Shown piece by piece: positions 30,324 through 40,797 of a DNA stretch of 64,000 bases; position 1 is the stretch's first letter, and each line of letters opens with the position of its first letter. The notes under the pieces are model-generated. The model was not told where the DNA came from. It did not search any database and saw only the letters and a list, made by a program, of their open reading frames with translations. The DNA lies in NCBI GenBank assembly GCA_034401795.1, contig CM067372.1:41148429-41212428 (forward strand), in the 5' to 3' direction. Position numbers and translations under genes: made by a program. This stretch comes from Chaetoderma sp. LZ-2023a (lineage: Eukaryota; Mollusca; Caudofoveata; Chaetodermatida; Chaetodermatidae).

Positions 30324-30899
30324 GGAACTCTACTATCAGCCTGGTGAATATTACCGTGAGCGCCCTCAACTACTCGAGGCTGCACGTCGCAAGGGCCACA
30401 ACTTCACATTGGAGACAGTTAGCCAGTGGCTCAGCCACCAGACGATGTGGCAGATATACAGACCTCGTCCAGGGCACATCAGGCATGCCCATTTCGAGGA
30501 AACTGTCCCAAACAGAGTTCAGCAGGCAGATGTTCTATTACTTCCACATGACTCGGTTGGTCGTAAGACCTACAAGTATGTCCTCACCATCGTCGATGTC
30601 GCCAGTAGGTATAAGGCGGCAGTACTGCTCACAGACAAGTCAGCTAGCCAGGTGGCCCATAGCATTCCAGGGTGTCTACGAGGCTTCGAAAAATCCCCTC
30701 CAGTGGCCGGAATTATTGCAATTGGATGAATGAGGGTAAGGAGTTCAGAGGGGAGACTGCAGCCCTCATGCGGAAACATGGTGTGGCAGTTAGGCGAGGC
30801 GAGGTAGGGCATCAGCATGCCCAGGCTATCATTGAGCGGTGGAATCGGACACTGGCAGAGAGACTGTTCCCACACCAATACACCCAGGAAATGGCCTAG
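30280..30899 (+). pseudogene. retroviral-type (rve) DDE integrase of the Polinton, broken
   Basis: The integrase joins element DNA to the host chromosome. The first frame holds the N-terminal region (EYYRERPQLLEAARRKGHNF) and the start of the catalytic core: QQADVLLLPHDS, with the first catalytic Asp, then YKYVLTIVDVASRYKAAVLL. Near 30655 the sense shifts to a second frame (WPELLQLDE, second Asp). At 30726-30733 a tandem ATGA-ATGA duplication shifts it to a third frame (GKEFRGETAALMRKHG; AIIERWNRTLAERL, catalytic Glu). The second Asp and Glu are separated by about 34 residues, as expected for D,D-35-E. A TAG at 30897 truncates the protein, and no chromodomain-like C-terminus is seen. The gene is convergent with PolB. 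Dead as it stands. Confidence 0.85.
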
Positions 30900-30996
30900 C
30901 CGAGTGAACATTCTAGAGTATGGGTGAGAGGGCTGCGGAGTGCCTAGATGACCACTTGTTGTAGAAGAGCTTCAGCTAGTCCCTGAAGCCACACAG

Positions 30997-33900
30997 CTAC
31001 CACCCTAGTGTGCTAACATGATACTCGATGAGCTCGGTATGGATCCCTTCTGGCAGCACATGGCACTTATCATAGTAAGCGGGGAGTCCGAATTTTTCCT
31101 GCGCATATGTCACCATACCCTGGTTGCCCATGCGTTTGCCTCGGTTTTTAGCTCTGTCTACCCCGCCATGTAGGGCACTGTAGAACCTCTGCCAAGAGAC
31201 TTCATTCTGCCGCTTTGACATTCCCTTAGCCGAGCACTTACTTGCAGCTGCGCTCTCCATGTAGTAGCATTTAGAGCAGAGAGTGATGCTACGAGAGCCT
31301 TCGAACTCGAGCTTGAACAGTCCCGAAGTCCGTCCAGACCATTTGTCCCAAGCTAGCCAGTCCTGCTTATTAGCCTGTTACTCTGCTTGCATCTCAGGGC
31401 GAATGACGTCGTCAAGGTTGGAGCCTGCTATAGTGATATACGCAGAGTCAGTGTTCATCTGCAGGTACTCAAAGCCGTCATGAGCTATGTAGCGATTGAG
31501 GAAGTCATAGTAGAACTCCAGCATTCGTAGCTTCGCGAGCTCATAAACGGCTATCCCCACCTGGAAGGGCCTTCAAATTCTGATTCTCGGCTTGCGACCC
31601 TGGAGCTCGTATGACTCACTGATCTCCTCGAGATCTTCGAACCATGCACTACATAGGGCCTTATCTATCACGCGTTCATCCTTCATGAAGCTGGTGTTGC
31701 TATGATGTTCGAGGGCCTCGATAAGCTTCTCGTAGGCACTGTTGCCGAGGAGTTTGAAGAGATCTGCCAAGAGTGCTTTGCTCTTATCTACATCTCCCGA
31801 GCGGTGAGCCTCCATAACATTCTCCATGAACCACTCGAATGGGCGCTTGGCCTCATGGTCTATGGTGCGGTATACAGCAGTGATCTCCAGGCCATGGGTT
31901 ATATACCACTTGAGGGTCGGGGCGTACAGCAGCCGCTTCTTGCCAGAGAGGGCACCGACCAGCTTCTGGGTGGTGGGCCGCTTCCTCCCTGTTCGCCCTA
32001 GATATGCCAGCATCTCAGATGAGATTGCCTCTACCGGGATCTCGTGGTTGTAGAAGAGAGGAAGCATTTCCTCGAACTTTGCCCACAGAGCCTTGGGGAC
32101 CTCTATATCCACCTCAGCAAACCCAAACCAGCTGTCTGCTAGGAGAGCCTCCTTAAAGCTAGCTATCCCACTGGCACCGGACCAATCGCGCACTTTCTCC
32201 TTACCACATGACATCTCTTTGGCCATCGTTGACAGGTACAGAGCATTTGTGCCATAGCCGAGTAGACGTTGGCAGACACGCTCACTCTGGCGGATTTGAG
32301 TCACACCGGCCTCATGGTATCTGGTGAACATGATGCTGGGACCGCCAACAACAGCACCCTTCAGCATCTCGTAGGCTTCCTTGTCCGGTGAATAGAGGCT
32401 AACATCCGGCATGTGCTGAGCGGTTCCACATAGGAGATACTGCAGTGACACACCTGGGAGAGACACCGCGTATTTGAGGATGTCTGTTTCTCATTCTGTG
32501 TAGAACTCCCGCATCCGTTCTAGGGCTTCGATGAATGGACTGACGTCCAGGTTGTTGTAGTATCGCAGCCAGTCGGCGAATGTCCGCATTCCATGCTCAC
32601 TGAATGTTTGGTTACACTGTTCCCACTCTGTTCGCGTCAAGAGGTAGCCACCCTTGAGCTTAGATGTTCATCCTGAGCAGTCAGGAAGCCTTGGATAGTT
32701 GAGCTTCTCATGTGTGTCAAAGCACCCGTAAGCTTTGACCCATACCTCGTATGAGACTCATGGGCCGAGGTAGTTCAGCACATCGAGAAACCATAGTTCA
32801 GGTGTAATGAGGAACATCGTCTGACTAGCCTTCTTGGCGACTTTCACTGTACCTGTACTGTCAGTCAGCTCATCGACAAAGTACTTCTTGATGAGGTTCA
32901 GGTCATACCGCCCAGAGTTGAACCCCAGTACAGGCACTTGGTCACACCACTCGTTGATCAGTCGCTGCTGTCGCTTTGGGAGCTTGTCCAGGTTTGTCGG
33001 TATGTACTGTACCCTAACCCTTGTCCGGAATAGAGATGCTCGCCGTTGGATCTCCAGCATGAACTCTCTGATCAATTCATTGGGGTCAGGATTGCAGAGG
33101 TGAGTGGGCTCACTCGTGGCGCCCTCTAAGGAGCAGCCAACTGACACAGAGATAGGTATGTGAGTACTCTCGATCGTGAGAGTCTCCGTAGGATGAGTCT
33201 TGATACCATCTAGGAGTGCTTAGAAGTCGTAAACTATGAAGTGTGGGTATGGGACAGTCCGAACTCGTTTAGAGACGCTTGGGCAGCATTTTATACAGCA
33301 CTCGCACTGTACCATAAGCGTGCATCCAGAGGCTCTCAGCTTCTCCTCTCTCAGGACTGTCTTGCTGTATCTTTGTTCGGCATCCTCACCTAGCTGGTGT
33401 TGTGGACACCCGTGCCAGTGACAGCCATGGAACTGGCAAACGGTGTTGGTGGTCGGATCATAACCATCTACGGGAGCGCCCTCGATCCAACGCTCGCCAC
33501 CGTGCCCACACTCTACATGTTGTATGTGCATGCCTCTGTTTCTCGACTCATACTCGATCCACCGAGTAGCCACTGAACTGGATGGTTGGGGCAGATAGAA
33601 GGCTTTATCATGCGCAGACTGTGGTGCCTAAACCTTCTTGCCAGGACACACAATTTTTGTTTTTCTGCCTGTACAGTGATCAGCATGGCATTGAAGATTG
33701 CATGCCTGTGTAAACTTCTGCTGGCAGTGACTGCAGACGAGTATGTGCCAGCTTGGAGATGTTCTTGATGTAGAAGGTGCGGTGGTCCCAGACTCCGATG
33801 GTCATGGTATTATGGTAGTGAGCCACTTGCCTGATCATGTGCCAGGTGCCCTCTTCGGTTGGTTCATACACGCAAATCTCAATCTTGGCGAAGAACCCTA

Positions 33901-34912
33901 CCTTATCCAGCTGATCCAACGCGGTCTTGCGGACATCATGTACTGTCTTGCCGTAGAACTGTGTGGCAAGCTCTCGTGCAGGAGCTGTACTTCTATCAGC
34001 TCTCGCTCCTCGGTGGACTGCTAGACATCTCCAGAGACACATGTTGTCCCTGTATGTGTCGAGGGCAGTCATACTCTTCTTCTGGCATAGCCAGTCTGGG
34101 AGGTGGCCTGTGCCAAGCAGAGGTTGGTGGTCGATGACAGCCCTGACCTCAACGTTGATTGATTGAACGAAAGTGCACTTGGTGTTGGGTCGATCGATAT
34201 TTTCTGTATCGAGGCGGGCTTGCTCTCTTGCTGCCACCCAGTCCTGAGCTGCTCCTATCGTGTTGAGCCACGGGCTCCCTAGAGCATTCTTGTGGAAGAG
34301 CATCACCCTACCATCTTCGATGTGACGGATGCGATAGGTATGGGTGTAGCGGAGGTAGAAGGCATTCTAGACAGTCTGCTGGCTCTTTTGCATGATCTGG
34401 CCTGTGAGGTCTCCTTCTAGACCTCTGAAGAATGTCCAGCATATTGACCGGCATCCTCTATCCTCTGTCTCCCTTTCGCCGAAACGCTGGTCGAGAATGT
34501 GTTCACCTTCTTGCCTCATGCTCCGGGCTAAGGGTTCAGACCTCGGCCCCCTTATGCTCCAGGCTGGGCTAAGACCTCGGTATTGCTTAACGATCCTGCG
34601 TTTGAGGGTTAAGCACTCCAGTGGATGGGCCTCCATCCGCCTCGCTACAGTCTTGGCTCGCAAGCTAGCAGTCACCTCCTCGTCCAACTGACGATGCTCA
34701 CGTATCGGCTGTGCTTTCTTGTGGGGATTCCAAGGATCCTCTTTGGTAAGCGCTGGAAACCTTCCCATATTCATTGCTTGGGAGAGTCGCTTCTGCCACT
34801 CCTCAGCACGGATCTGGTCGATCATCTGGAGCAGGTCGACTTTCTTGGCCTTAAAGTAGCCTCTAAGGCCGAATTGCTTTGCAATAGCGTGAATCTGTGC
34901 AACAGTACTCAT
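30997..34912 (-). pseudogene. Polinton-type protein-primed DNA polymerase B, extensively inactivated
   Basis: About 1300 codons read from 34912 downwards. An N-terminal SAP-like helix pair (IHAIAKQFGLRGYFKAKKVD) is followed by an OTU-like DNMCLWRCLAVHRG segment, a CSHCQQKFTQACNLQCHADHC-like zinc finger and an FHGCHWHGCP motif. The 3'-5' exonuclease comes next: Exo I VYDF then a stop, Exo II FNSGRYDLNL, Exo III YYNNLDVSPF. The palm follows: motif A GYGTNALYL, B KLLGNSAYEK, C QMNTDSAY, then LAWDKWSGRTSGLFKLEFEG. In-frame stops lie at 34367, 33628, 33220, 32758, 32668, 32491, 31573 and 31378, and there is a frameshift near 33740. Three palm motifs carry substitutions at invariant residues. Its upstream reads TTTAAAG..CTATACACC-ATG. 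Confidence 0.9.
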
Positions 34913-35415
34913 GGTGTATAGCCCTGTGGATGCCTGTCTTTAAATGTGCGTTCAGTCCCTATTATGTGTGGTGATCAGTACCTGTGAATGCCTGTCTGGG
35001 CGTTCAGACCTATTATGTGTGGTGCTGGCGATCAGTACCTGTGGGTGGATGCCTGTCTCTAAATGGGCGGGCAGAACCTATTATGTGTGGCGATCAGTAC
35101 CTGTGGGTGGATGCCTGTCTGATCGTTCAGACCCTATTATGGGTGGTGTATATCCCTGTGGATGTCTGTCTCTAAATGGGTGTTCAGACCCTATTATGTG
35201 TGGCGATCAGTACCGTGGGTGGTGTATAACCCTGTGGATGCCTGTCTGGGTGTTCAGACCCTATTGTGTGTGGTGATCACTACCTGTAGGTGGTGTATAT
35301 CCCTGTCTCTAAATGGCCGTTCAGACCCTATTATGTGTGGTGCTGGCGATCAGTACTGGGGGTGTATATCCCTGTGGGTGTCTGTCTCTAAATGGGCGGT
35401 GTGCATGCATGCCCA
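34913..35415. repeat. subterminal tandem array carrying PolB upstream sequence
   Basis: Seven to eight irregular copies, about 60-75 bp each, share AGACCCTATTATGTGTGG, GATCAGTACCTGTGGGTGG, GGTGTATATCCCTGTGGATG and CCTGTCTCTAAATGGGCG. Copies differ by presence or absence of the GGTGTATA and CTAAATGGGCG blocks. On the minus strand the first copy is the sequence directly upstream of the PolB ATG. No coding capacity. Confidence 0.75.
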
Positions 35416-35654
35416 CTGGATAGGATAGTACGCGTGCGTGTATAAAGCCCTATGAGAGAGGTATGGCTAAGTCCGTAAGAACGCGTAGCACGCATGCGCA
35501 CGTGTCAGATCCACATGTCAGTATTGTGAGAGTGTATGCTTATATTGTACCGAGAAATCACTTCATTCTCGTCGTTCTTGACACCGATTAGGACCGGAAT
35601 GAAGCGAGAATTTCAAAACTGTTTACCATTTTCAAATCGGACCAGAAATGGCCG
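35416..35654. other. CpG-rich putative terminal sequence, then a dispersed repeat
   Basis: 35425-35515 is unusually CpG-rich (GTACGCGTGCGTGTATAAAG; AACGCGTAGCACGCATGCGC) and may be the true right end of the element. From about 35560 there is a repeat (GAATGAAGCG, GTTTACCATTTTCAAATCGG, AGAAATGGCCGAGTTA). It reappears inverted near 44095-44155. Confidence 0.5.
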
Positions 35655-35770
35655 AGTTAGCCACAAATGCTGATAGTGAGATTTGAACCTGTGAGTTTAA
35701 GTTTGCTAATAAACACAAAACAAGGATCTCCCGCATTAACTACCTGGGCCATGTATGCATTAGTAATTAT
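35655..35770 (-). repeat. tRNA-like SINE head, reverse orientation
   Basis: On the minus strand an A-box-like TGGCCCAGGTAGTTAATGCG is followed about 45 nt later by a B-box-like GGTTCAAATCTC. The spacing is long for a tRNA, and no acceptor stem pairs cleanly, so it is read as a tRNA-derived repeat, not a gene. Confidence 0.4.
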
Positions 35771-35904
35771 AGCTGATAAGTTATGTGTTCTCATTGCTGT
35801 TACTGCGTTATCTCGAAGTGACGTCATGATCTAGAGGGACTGATAAGCGCAGTAACAGCAATTTTACAACTCATGCTCAGAGATAAGATTACTAAGAAGC
35901 AAGA

Positions 35905-36000
35905 TTTTAGTGGTGTTGTGGTGGGTCAATCAATAGAGTATTGAATTGCATAGGATTCCCAGGCTGCAGACTGGGGTTCAAATCTGCTCAAAAGACATCG
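35905..36000 (+). repeat. tRNA-like SINE head
   Basis: An A-box-like GGTGGGTCAATCAATAGAGT precedes the B-box-like GGGTTCAAATCTGC by about 40 nt. No complete cloverleaf was found by eye. Confidence 0.35.
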
Positions 36001-36205
36001 CTAGAACTTACCTGAAATTTCGAAACTAGGTAAGACACTATGGCCGGGGTAATATGACCAGGTTAGATAAAGACCCACCACGATACTCTCCTGTGTGGGG
36101 TCAAAGCACCACAGGCACACACACCAGCTGGCTGGAATAGCAACAGGGTGGGTAGGAGATAGGTGGGTGGGATAGGTAGAAAAGTGTCTCACAGATAGAA
36201 AAACC

Positions 36206-36267
36206 TCCTCAGGATACTGGTCAGAATAGAGAGAGAGGCCGGCCACTGGCCGGTATCCTGAGGAGGT
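36206..36267. repeat. strong hairpin, 19-bp arms
   Basis: AACCTCCTCAGGATACTGG pairs with CCGGTATCCTGAGGAGGTT with a single mismatch. The loop holds a GA run and GGCCGGCCACTGGCCGG. It lies inside the inserted segment, near its right edge. Confidence 0.65.
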
Positions 36268-36384
36268 TCTCCCGGACAGAGGGATCTGCACGGGAGTTTT
36301 ATATTCGCCACAGCCTTCCATGGCCACAGATCACCGAACGGCGGTCAGTTGAGGGAGGTGGTATCATTTTAATTCCGACACTTC

Positions 36385-37440
36385 TACACAGAGCAAGTTC
36401 GAGTTTCAGACATTTTCGTAAATTTTTCATGGAGTTATGCCCCCTTTCAACTTATGAAATACAAAATATATTAGTTTTCTGCACTTTTTTCACAGTCTCA
36501 AAATATTATACTGAGAACTGCTACATTGCTTTGTTATGAGAATTTACAGACCAAGTTGGAGTTTCAGGCATATGTGTAAATCTTTGATGGAGTTATGCCC
36601 CCTTTCGACTTCGGAAATACGAAAAATATCAGCTTTCCGCACTTTTTTTCGCACTCCTTCAAGATATTTAAGCCAAAATCGGTGCATCGCTTTAGTATAA
36701 GGAGTTACAGAGCAAGTTCGAGTTTCAGACATTTTTGTCAATTTTTCATGGAGTTATGCCCCTTTTCGACTTATGCAATACGAAAAATATTAGTTTTCCG
36801 CACTATTTTTCGCAGTATTTCAAGATATTATACTGAGAATTGCTACATTGCTTTGTTATGAGAAGTTACAGACCAAGTTCGAGTTTCAGGCATATACGTA
36901 AATTTTTGATGAAGTTATGCCCCCTTTCGACCTATAAAATACGAAAAATATCAGCTTTCCGCACTTTTTTTCGCACACCTTCAAGATATTTAAGCGAAAA
37001 TCGGTGCATCGCTTTAGTATAAGGAGTTACAGAGCAAGTTCGAGTTTCAGACATTTTCGTCAATTTTTCATGGAGTTATGCCCCTTTCGACCTATGAAAT
37101 ACGAAAAATATTAGTTTTCCGCCCTTTTTCTCGCATTCTTTCAAGATATTCAACTGAGAATTGGTACATTACTTTATTATGAAAAACTACAAACCAAGTT
37201 CGGGTTTCAGGTATTAGCGTCATCTTTGGATGGAGTTATGCCCCCTTTCGACTTATGAAATACAAAAATATCAGCTTTCAAGACTTTTTCCTTCTCCTTC
37301 ACCATATATAACTGAGACTTGGTTTATTGCTATGTTATGAGAAATTACAGATCATGTTCGAGCTTCAGCTGCTTTTGACAATTTTTAATGAAATTTTTTA
37401 CAGTCAATCTCTAAAGATTTATATCACCAGGTAGGGGATA
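36385..37440 (+). repeat. satellite-like repeat, right flank of the interrupted array
   Basis: About seven half-units alternate between two types. Each has 'caagttcgagtttcag', 'tttttcatggagttatgcccc', 'gaaatacgaaaaatat' and 'ccgcactttttt'. Half-units differ by 'attgctttgttatgag' versus 'catcgctttagtataagg', so the real unit is a dimer of about 300 bp. It ends at AGGTAGGGGATATG, a reverse-complement match to the CCCCTACC head at 21633, so the whole repeat has short terminal inverted repeats. Confidence 0.7.
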
Positions 37441-39474
37441 TGTATTGCAAAGCAATACTTACAGATTGCTTGTTTTGTTTGTTTATTAAGATAACTATAT
37501 GAATTATCTCAGCAACCAACCCCAAACCGTGCCGCCGCCACTGCGCAATTCTGGGAAATATTTAAATTGTCCAAAAAGGCAAAGCAATAATGATACATGT
37601 GCATTGCATAAACGTCGTCTGTAAAGTTTCCCTGAAATCAGAAGAGTTTTTGCTGAATAAATAAAGCAATTGGACAACTGGAACGATGCCGACCCCAATA
37701 TCGGCAACGTCACCGGAAAGAAAAACCTCACATCTTTACAAAGACTATTCAAAATCTGAAAATAAGGTGATCGGCATTAACAAGGACACACACCATCAGC
37801 ATCAGCGTTACAGTGTTGTTACACACACACTCTCACTCAACTCTTCTAATCTTTTCTCTCGCCAGCCAGCACACCCACAACCCCAACTTCATCTCTATCC
37901 ACCTTTCTCGTTCTCCCTCGCCCCCACTCTACGCCCTCTCCCACAACCCCGCCCTGTCCACGATCTCGCTCCTCAGAAAAATAATTGTATTGACCCAACG
38001 TAGTTTTCCTCATTTACATCACATTGCCAGAATACATACATGATTTCATTGGCCCAAAGTTGGCGTTAAGTTGGAAGTTTCATAATAAATTAGTTACATT
38101 GAACAAACGTTGCATTTAGGCCTACCTTTGTTGGCTAATAGTTAGTTATGTACATTGAACTAACGTTGTAGATACATCTATGCACAATACTCTATGATAC
38201 GTTGTGCCAAGATATACCCAATGAGCATAATTATGTTAAGTCAACGAATAAGTATATGTTGACATAACGTTGACCCGACATAGCTGTGTGTGTTGGACCT
38301 GTGTCATGCTCTCTCCCTCCCTCTCTTTCTCATCTTCCCTCCCACTCTCCATCCACCTCCCTCTATATCCCCTCTCCCCTCCCTATCTACACCACCAGGG
38401 GTGGGTGTTCTTAGAAAACATTGAAATCTGGATATTCTCAGAAAGCTTCTCCTGGATTTCTGGAGGTGAGTACGAATCATCAGATGCTGTTAAATTATTA
38501 TTTTATTTTTTTTACCAATTGTGCTATTTTTTTCTTTTTCAACAACATTTTATTTTTTATACCACACCAAATGAAAATGAAGGGGTATTATGTAATGGTG
38601 TAGTCCGGGCGGGAGGGTGCGTGGATGGGCAGAGTGGTTTCCGGATGATAACGCCATTCCCACTTATCAGATTGCTTTCAAACTTCATAGGACGCTTGGA
38701 CTCGGACTGGGGAATTCCGAACGACAACTCCATTTCATCTGAGGAGGAAACCTAGGGTTAAGATGATCCGAAATCCAATATGGCTGACAGCCACCGGCGG
38801 TCATCTTGAAAATTGGTTTCCGGACAATAACTCCATGACCTTTTAGCAGATCACTTTGAGACTTCATAGGATGACAGGTATATGTCTGAGGAAGAAGTCG
38901 CTATTTTCTGAAAGCTCTCATTCATTGGTTTGTCATCAGGGCGGGGTATTATGTTCCGTTAGCGGAGATCTTGTTTCCTTTTTATTGCAATAGTAGTGGA
39001 ACTCAGCCTGGGGGTGGGGTGGGTGGGGTGCCCCTAGACTACGGGCCCGCCATCTCCCCCATCTCATCTCTTCCTCCCTCCCGCCATTCCGCTCTGTCAC
39101 TCTCATGCATCAACAACACCATGAGTGTTGGGGAATATGTGGGTTTGGTGTAGGGGTGGTGGGACCGTGGATGAAGACTTGCTCTAGACTAGTTTAGATA
39201 GAATATGAAATACATGTTACATTTGAGATTTATTAATCAGTCCCCCCCACCCCACCCCCATTTTGGTGCACAATATACTTCAACAAACCATTTTCAAATA
39301 TGCTTTGAAACTGCTATTCAAATGTAATTCTGTGTAGTTTAGTCACCGCTTATGCGAATAATAAATTTAACTTGGTGCTCGTCATTTTAAACAAAGTGCT
39401 GATATTTCACCCTACTTGTGGAGCACCGATTGGTTATTCCATCCAACAGATTGTACAAATCGTCGTATGAATAG
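37441..39474. other. non-coding DNA, pyrimidine-rich tracts and a duplicated repeat
   Basis: CT-rich tracts lie at about 37830-37970 and 38305-38390. AACGTTG-containing phrases recur at 38105, 38163 and 38266. The segment 'ggtttccggatgataacgccatt..agattgctttcaaacttcatagga' at 38634 is repeated at 38814. No gene is supported; the long frames reflect low-complexity sequence. Confidence 0.5.
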
Positions 39475-39720
39475 AACAGGTTCTATTCGTCAGATCTCTC
39501 GGACACTCGCCATTTTGATCGGATGGCTGTAGCTGGGGAGCACAGGGTGTTTCGGGACCGGTCTGCTGTCAAAGGATGTCATATAGCAAAATGATCCCTG
39601 CCCCATGGGGAATGTCATCCTACTAGACATCCTTGCGGATCTGGATGTTAAAGGTCACAATGACCTTGAAATTTTGGCCAAGGTCACGATTGTAAACAAA
39701 TCACTGTATTTCGCGTCTAC
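39475..39720 (+). repeat. dispersed repeat F6
   Basis: 'Gggaccggtctgctgtcaaaggatg', 'ctactagacatccttgcggatctgg' and 'aaggtcac..tgaccttgaaattttggcc' recur in inverted orientation at 49950-50185. Confidence 0.65.
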
Positions 39721-39740
39721 ATTCCTTTAGAGAGTACGTG

Positions 39741-39742
<2 letters not shown>

Positions 39743-39836
<94 letters not shown>
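39743..39836. repeat. (TA)n microsatellite, about 94 bp
   Basis: Uninterrupted TA dinucleotides. The apparent Ile-Tyr open frame through it is an artefact. Confidence 0.95.
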
Positions 39837-39838
<2 letters not shown>

Positions 39839-40587
39839 TTCCAGCTGAATAATAATATGTTCTATGATGACATAGATATAATAGGCCAATACTCAGATTA
39901 ACCCTTTTAATACCGTAAGCCAGATTCTGCGTATTACTTGCAAAATATGAACTGCTGTGTTGAATACTTTGAAACACGTGTGTGTTTGACATTTCCGCCA
40001 AAACTAAATCATTAACAACTTCCCATCAAATTAGTTAAACTAGTCAATGCTGTTCCTGTATGGTTGAACTGAAATTAAATTCCGGAATTTCAGGAATGAA
40101 AGGGTTAAATGCATTAACTATGCAGAATTTCCAATGCCTGTACTAAGAACTAAATTGTATTCAACATAAATTTCATACTTCCACACAATATATTTAGTTT
40201 TTCGCCAATTATTTACACAAACTAAAACGTATTTTAGACTGTCTCAATCCTTCCATTTGTTAATGGTATAACACAGTCCTTGTTCAAACTATCAAGGAAA
40301 GCTGAAAGAGAAATGATACCATCACTAATCGGACTAATCGCAAAATGTATTAATTATCTTGGCATTGCTATTTTATATTGGCTACTAGAAACACCACCAA
40401 TTAACATAAAAGCATGAATCACGTGACACAATGACTTTCTCAGACTATGCATACAAACTAAAACAAAGGTTTATCAACTGTCCCAGTGCTAATATTTGCC
40501 ATGGTTTCAAAACTCAGACCATATGTAAAACACCGAAGTGAAAGTTGAAACAAAGAAAATCTGATCACTGCTGTCAGATTCATAAAC
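39837..40587. other. non-coding AT-rich DNA
   Basis: No gene is recognised. An FB2-like 'tgttgaatactttgaaacacg' fragment is near 39958. Confidence 0.45.
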
Positions 40588-40797
40588 ATGCGTTATTCGG
40601 ACACAGATCCATTTCACAATGGATCCTGTGCACTTGCATGCAACATTGCAGGAATGCCCAGCTTCATTTACAAGAAGTTTATTTTAGAGCTTTTGCCAGA
40701 CATACAAGCGAACGTAATTCCCGTCTTTGCTGACCATGCAACCAATGTTGTCGCAATAGGACAAGTTTTGTTGTTTCGAAGTTTCCAGCCATACTAA
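40588..40797 (+). other. 69-codon open frame, possible gene relic, unidentified
   Basis: The frame from ATG 40588 reads SDTDPFHNGSCALACNIAGM, then FIYKKFILELLPDIQANVIP and FADHATNVVAIGQVLLF. The composition is more protein-like than other short frames here, and the frame is open upstream to about 40551. No splice sites or family are identified, so it may be chance. Confidence 0.25.

Larger units (their letters stand above)
21895..36384. mobile_element. Polinton/Maverick-like (adintovirus-related) element, decaying, nested in a repeat
   Basis: The region has the three Polinton hallmark genes: PolB (minus), DDE integrase and FtsK/A32-type ATPase. It also has about a dozen compact ORFs and much higher coding density and GC than its surroundings. 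The flanking repeat stops within GCTTTAGTA at about 21891 and resumes with ACAGAGCAAG at 36388. TACAC is present at both junctions (21890-21894 and 36385-36389) and could be part of a short target duplication. No long terminal inverted repeats are visible, so one or both ends may be lost. The last about 0.85 kb (35.54-36.38 kb) may be separate SINE-like insertions. Outer limits are inferred. Confidence 0.75.

Noticed and set aside
30997..34912. Stop-codon reassignment (TAA/TAG read as Glu or Gln) in the element
   Set aside because: The TAA at the Exo I Glu is suggestive, but TGA stops are equally frequent, there is also a frameshift, other invariant residues are substituted, and other element genes end properly at TAA, TAG and TGA. 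Decay explains all of it.
34944..35428. Cys/Gly-rich secreted protein encoded by 110-, 63- and 88-codon plus-strand frames
   Set aside because: These frames are translations of the subterminal tandem array in shifting frames, with no start context or splice signals.
21895..35530. Bacterial prophage or contaminant contig
   Set aside because: The polymerase, integrase and ATPase are of the eukaryotic Polinton type. The region is embedded in animal repeats on both sides, and its genes are eroded like an old insertion.
35655..36000. Functional tRNA genes
   Set aside because: A- and B-box-like sequences are present, but stems do not pair into a full cloverleaf and spacing is off; SINE heads are more likely.
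39741..40001. 86-codon Ile-Tyr ORF
   Set aside because: It is the translation of the (TA)n microsatellite.
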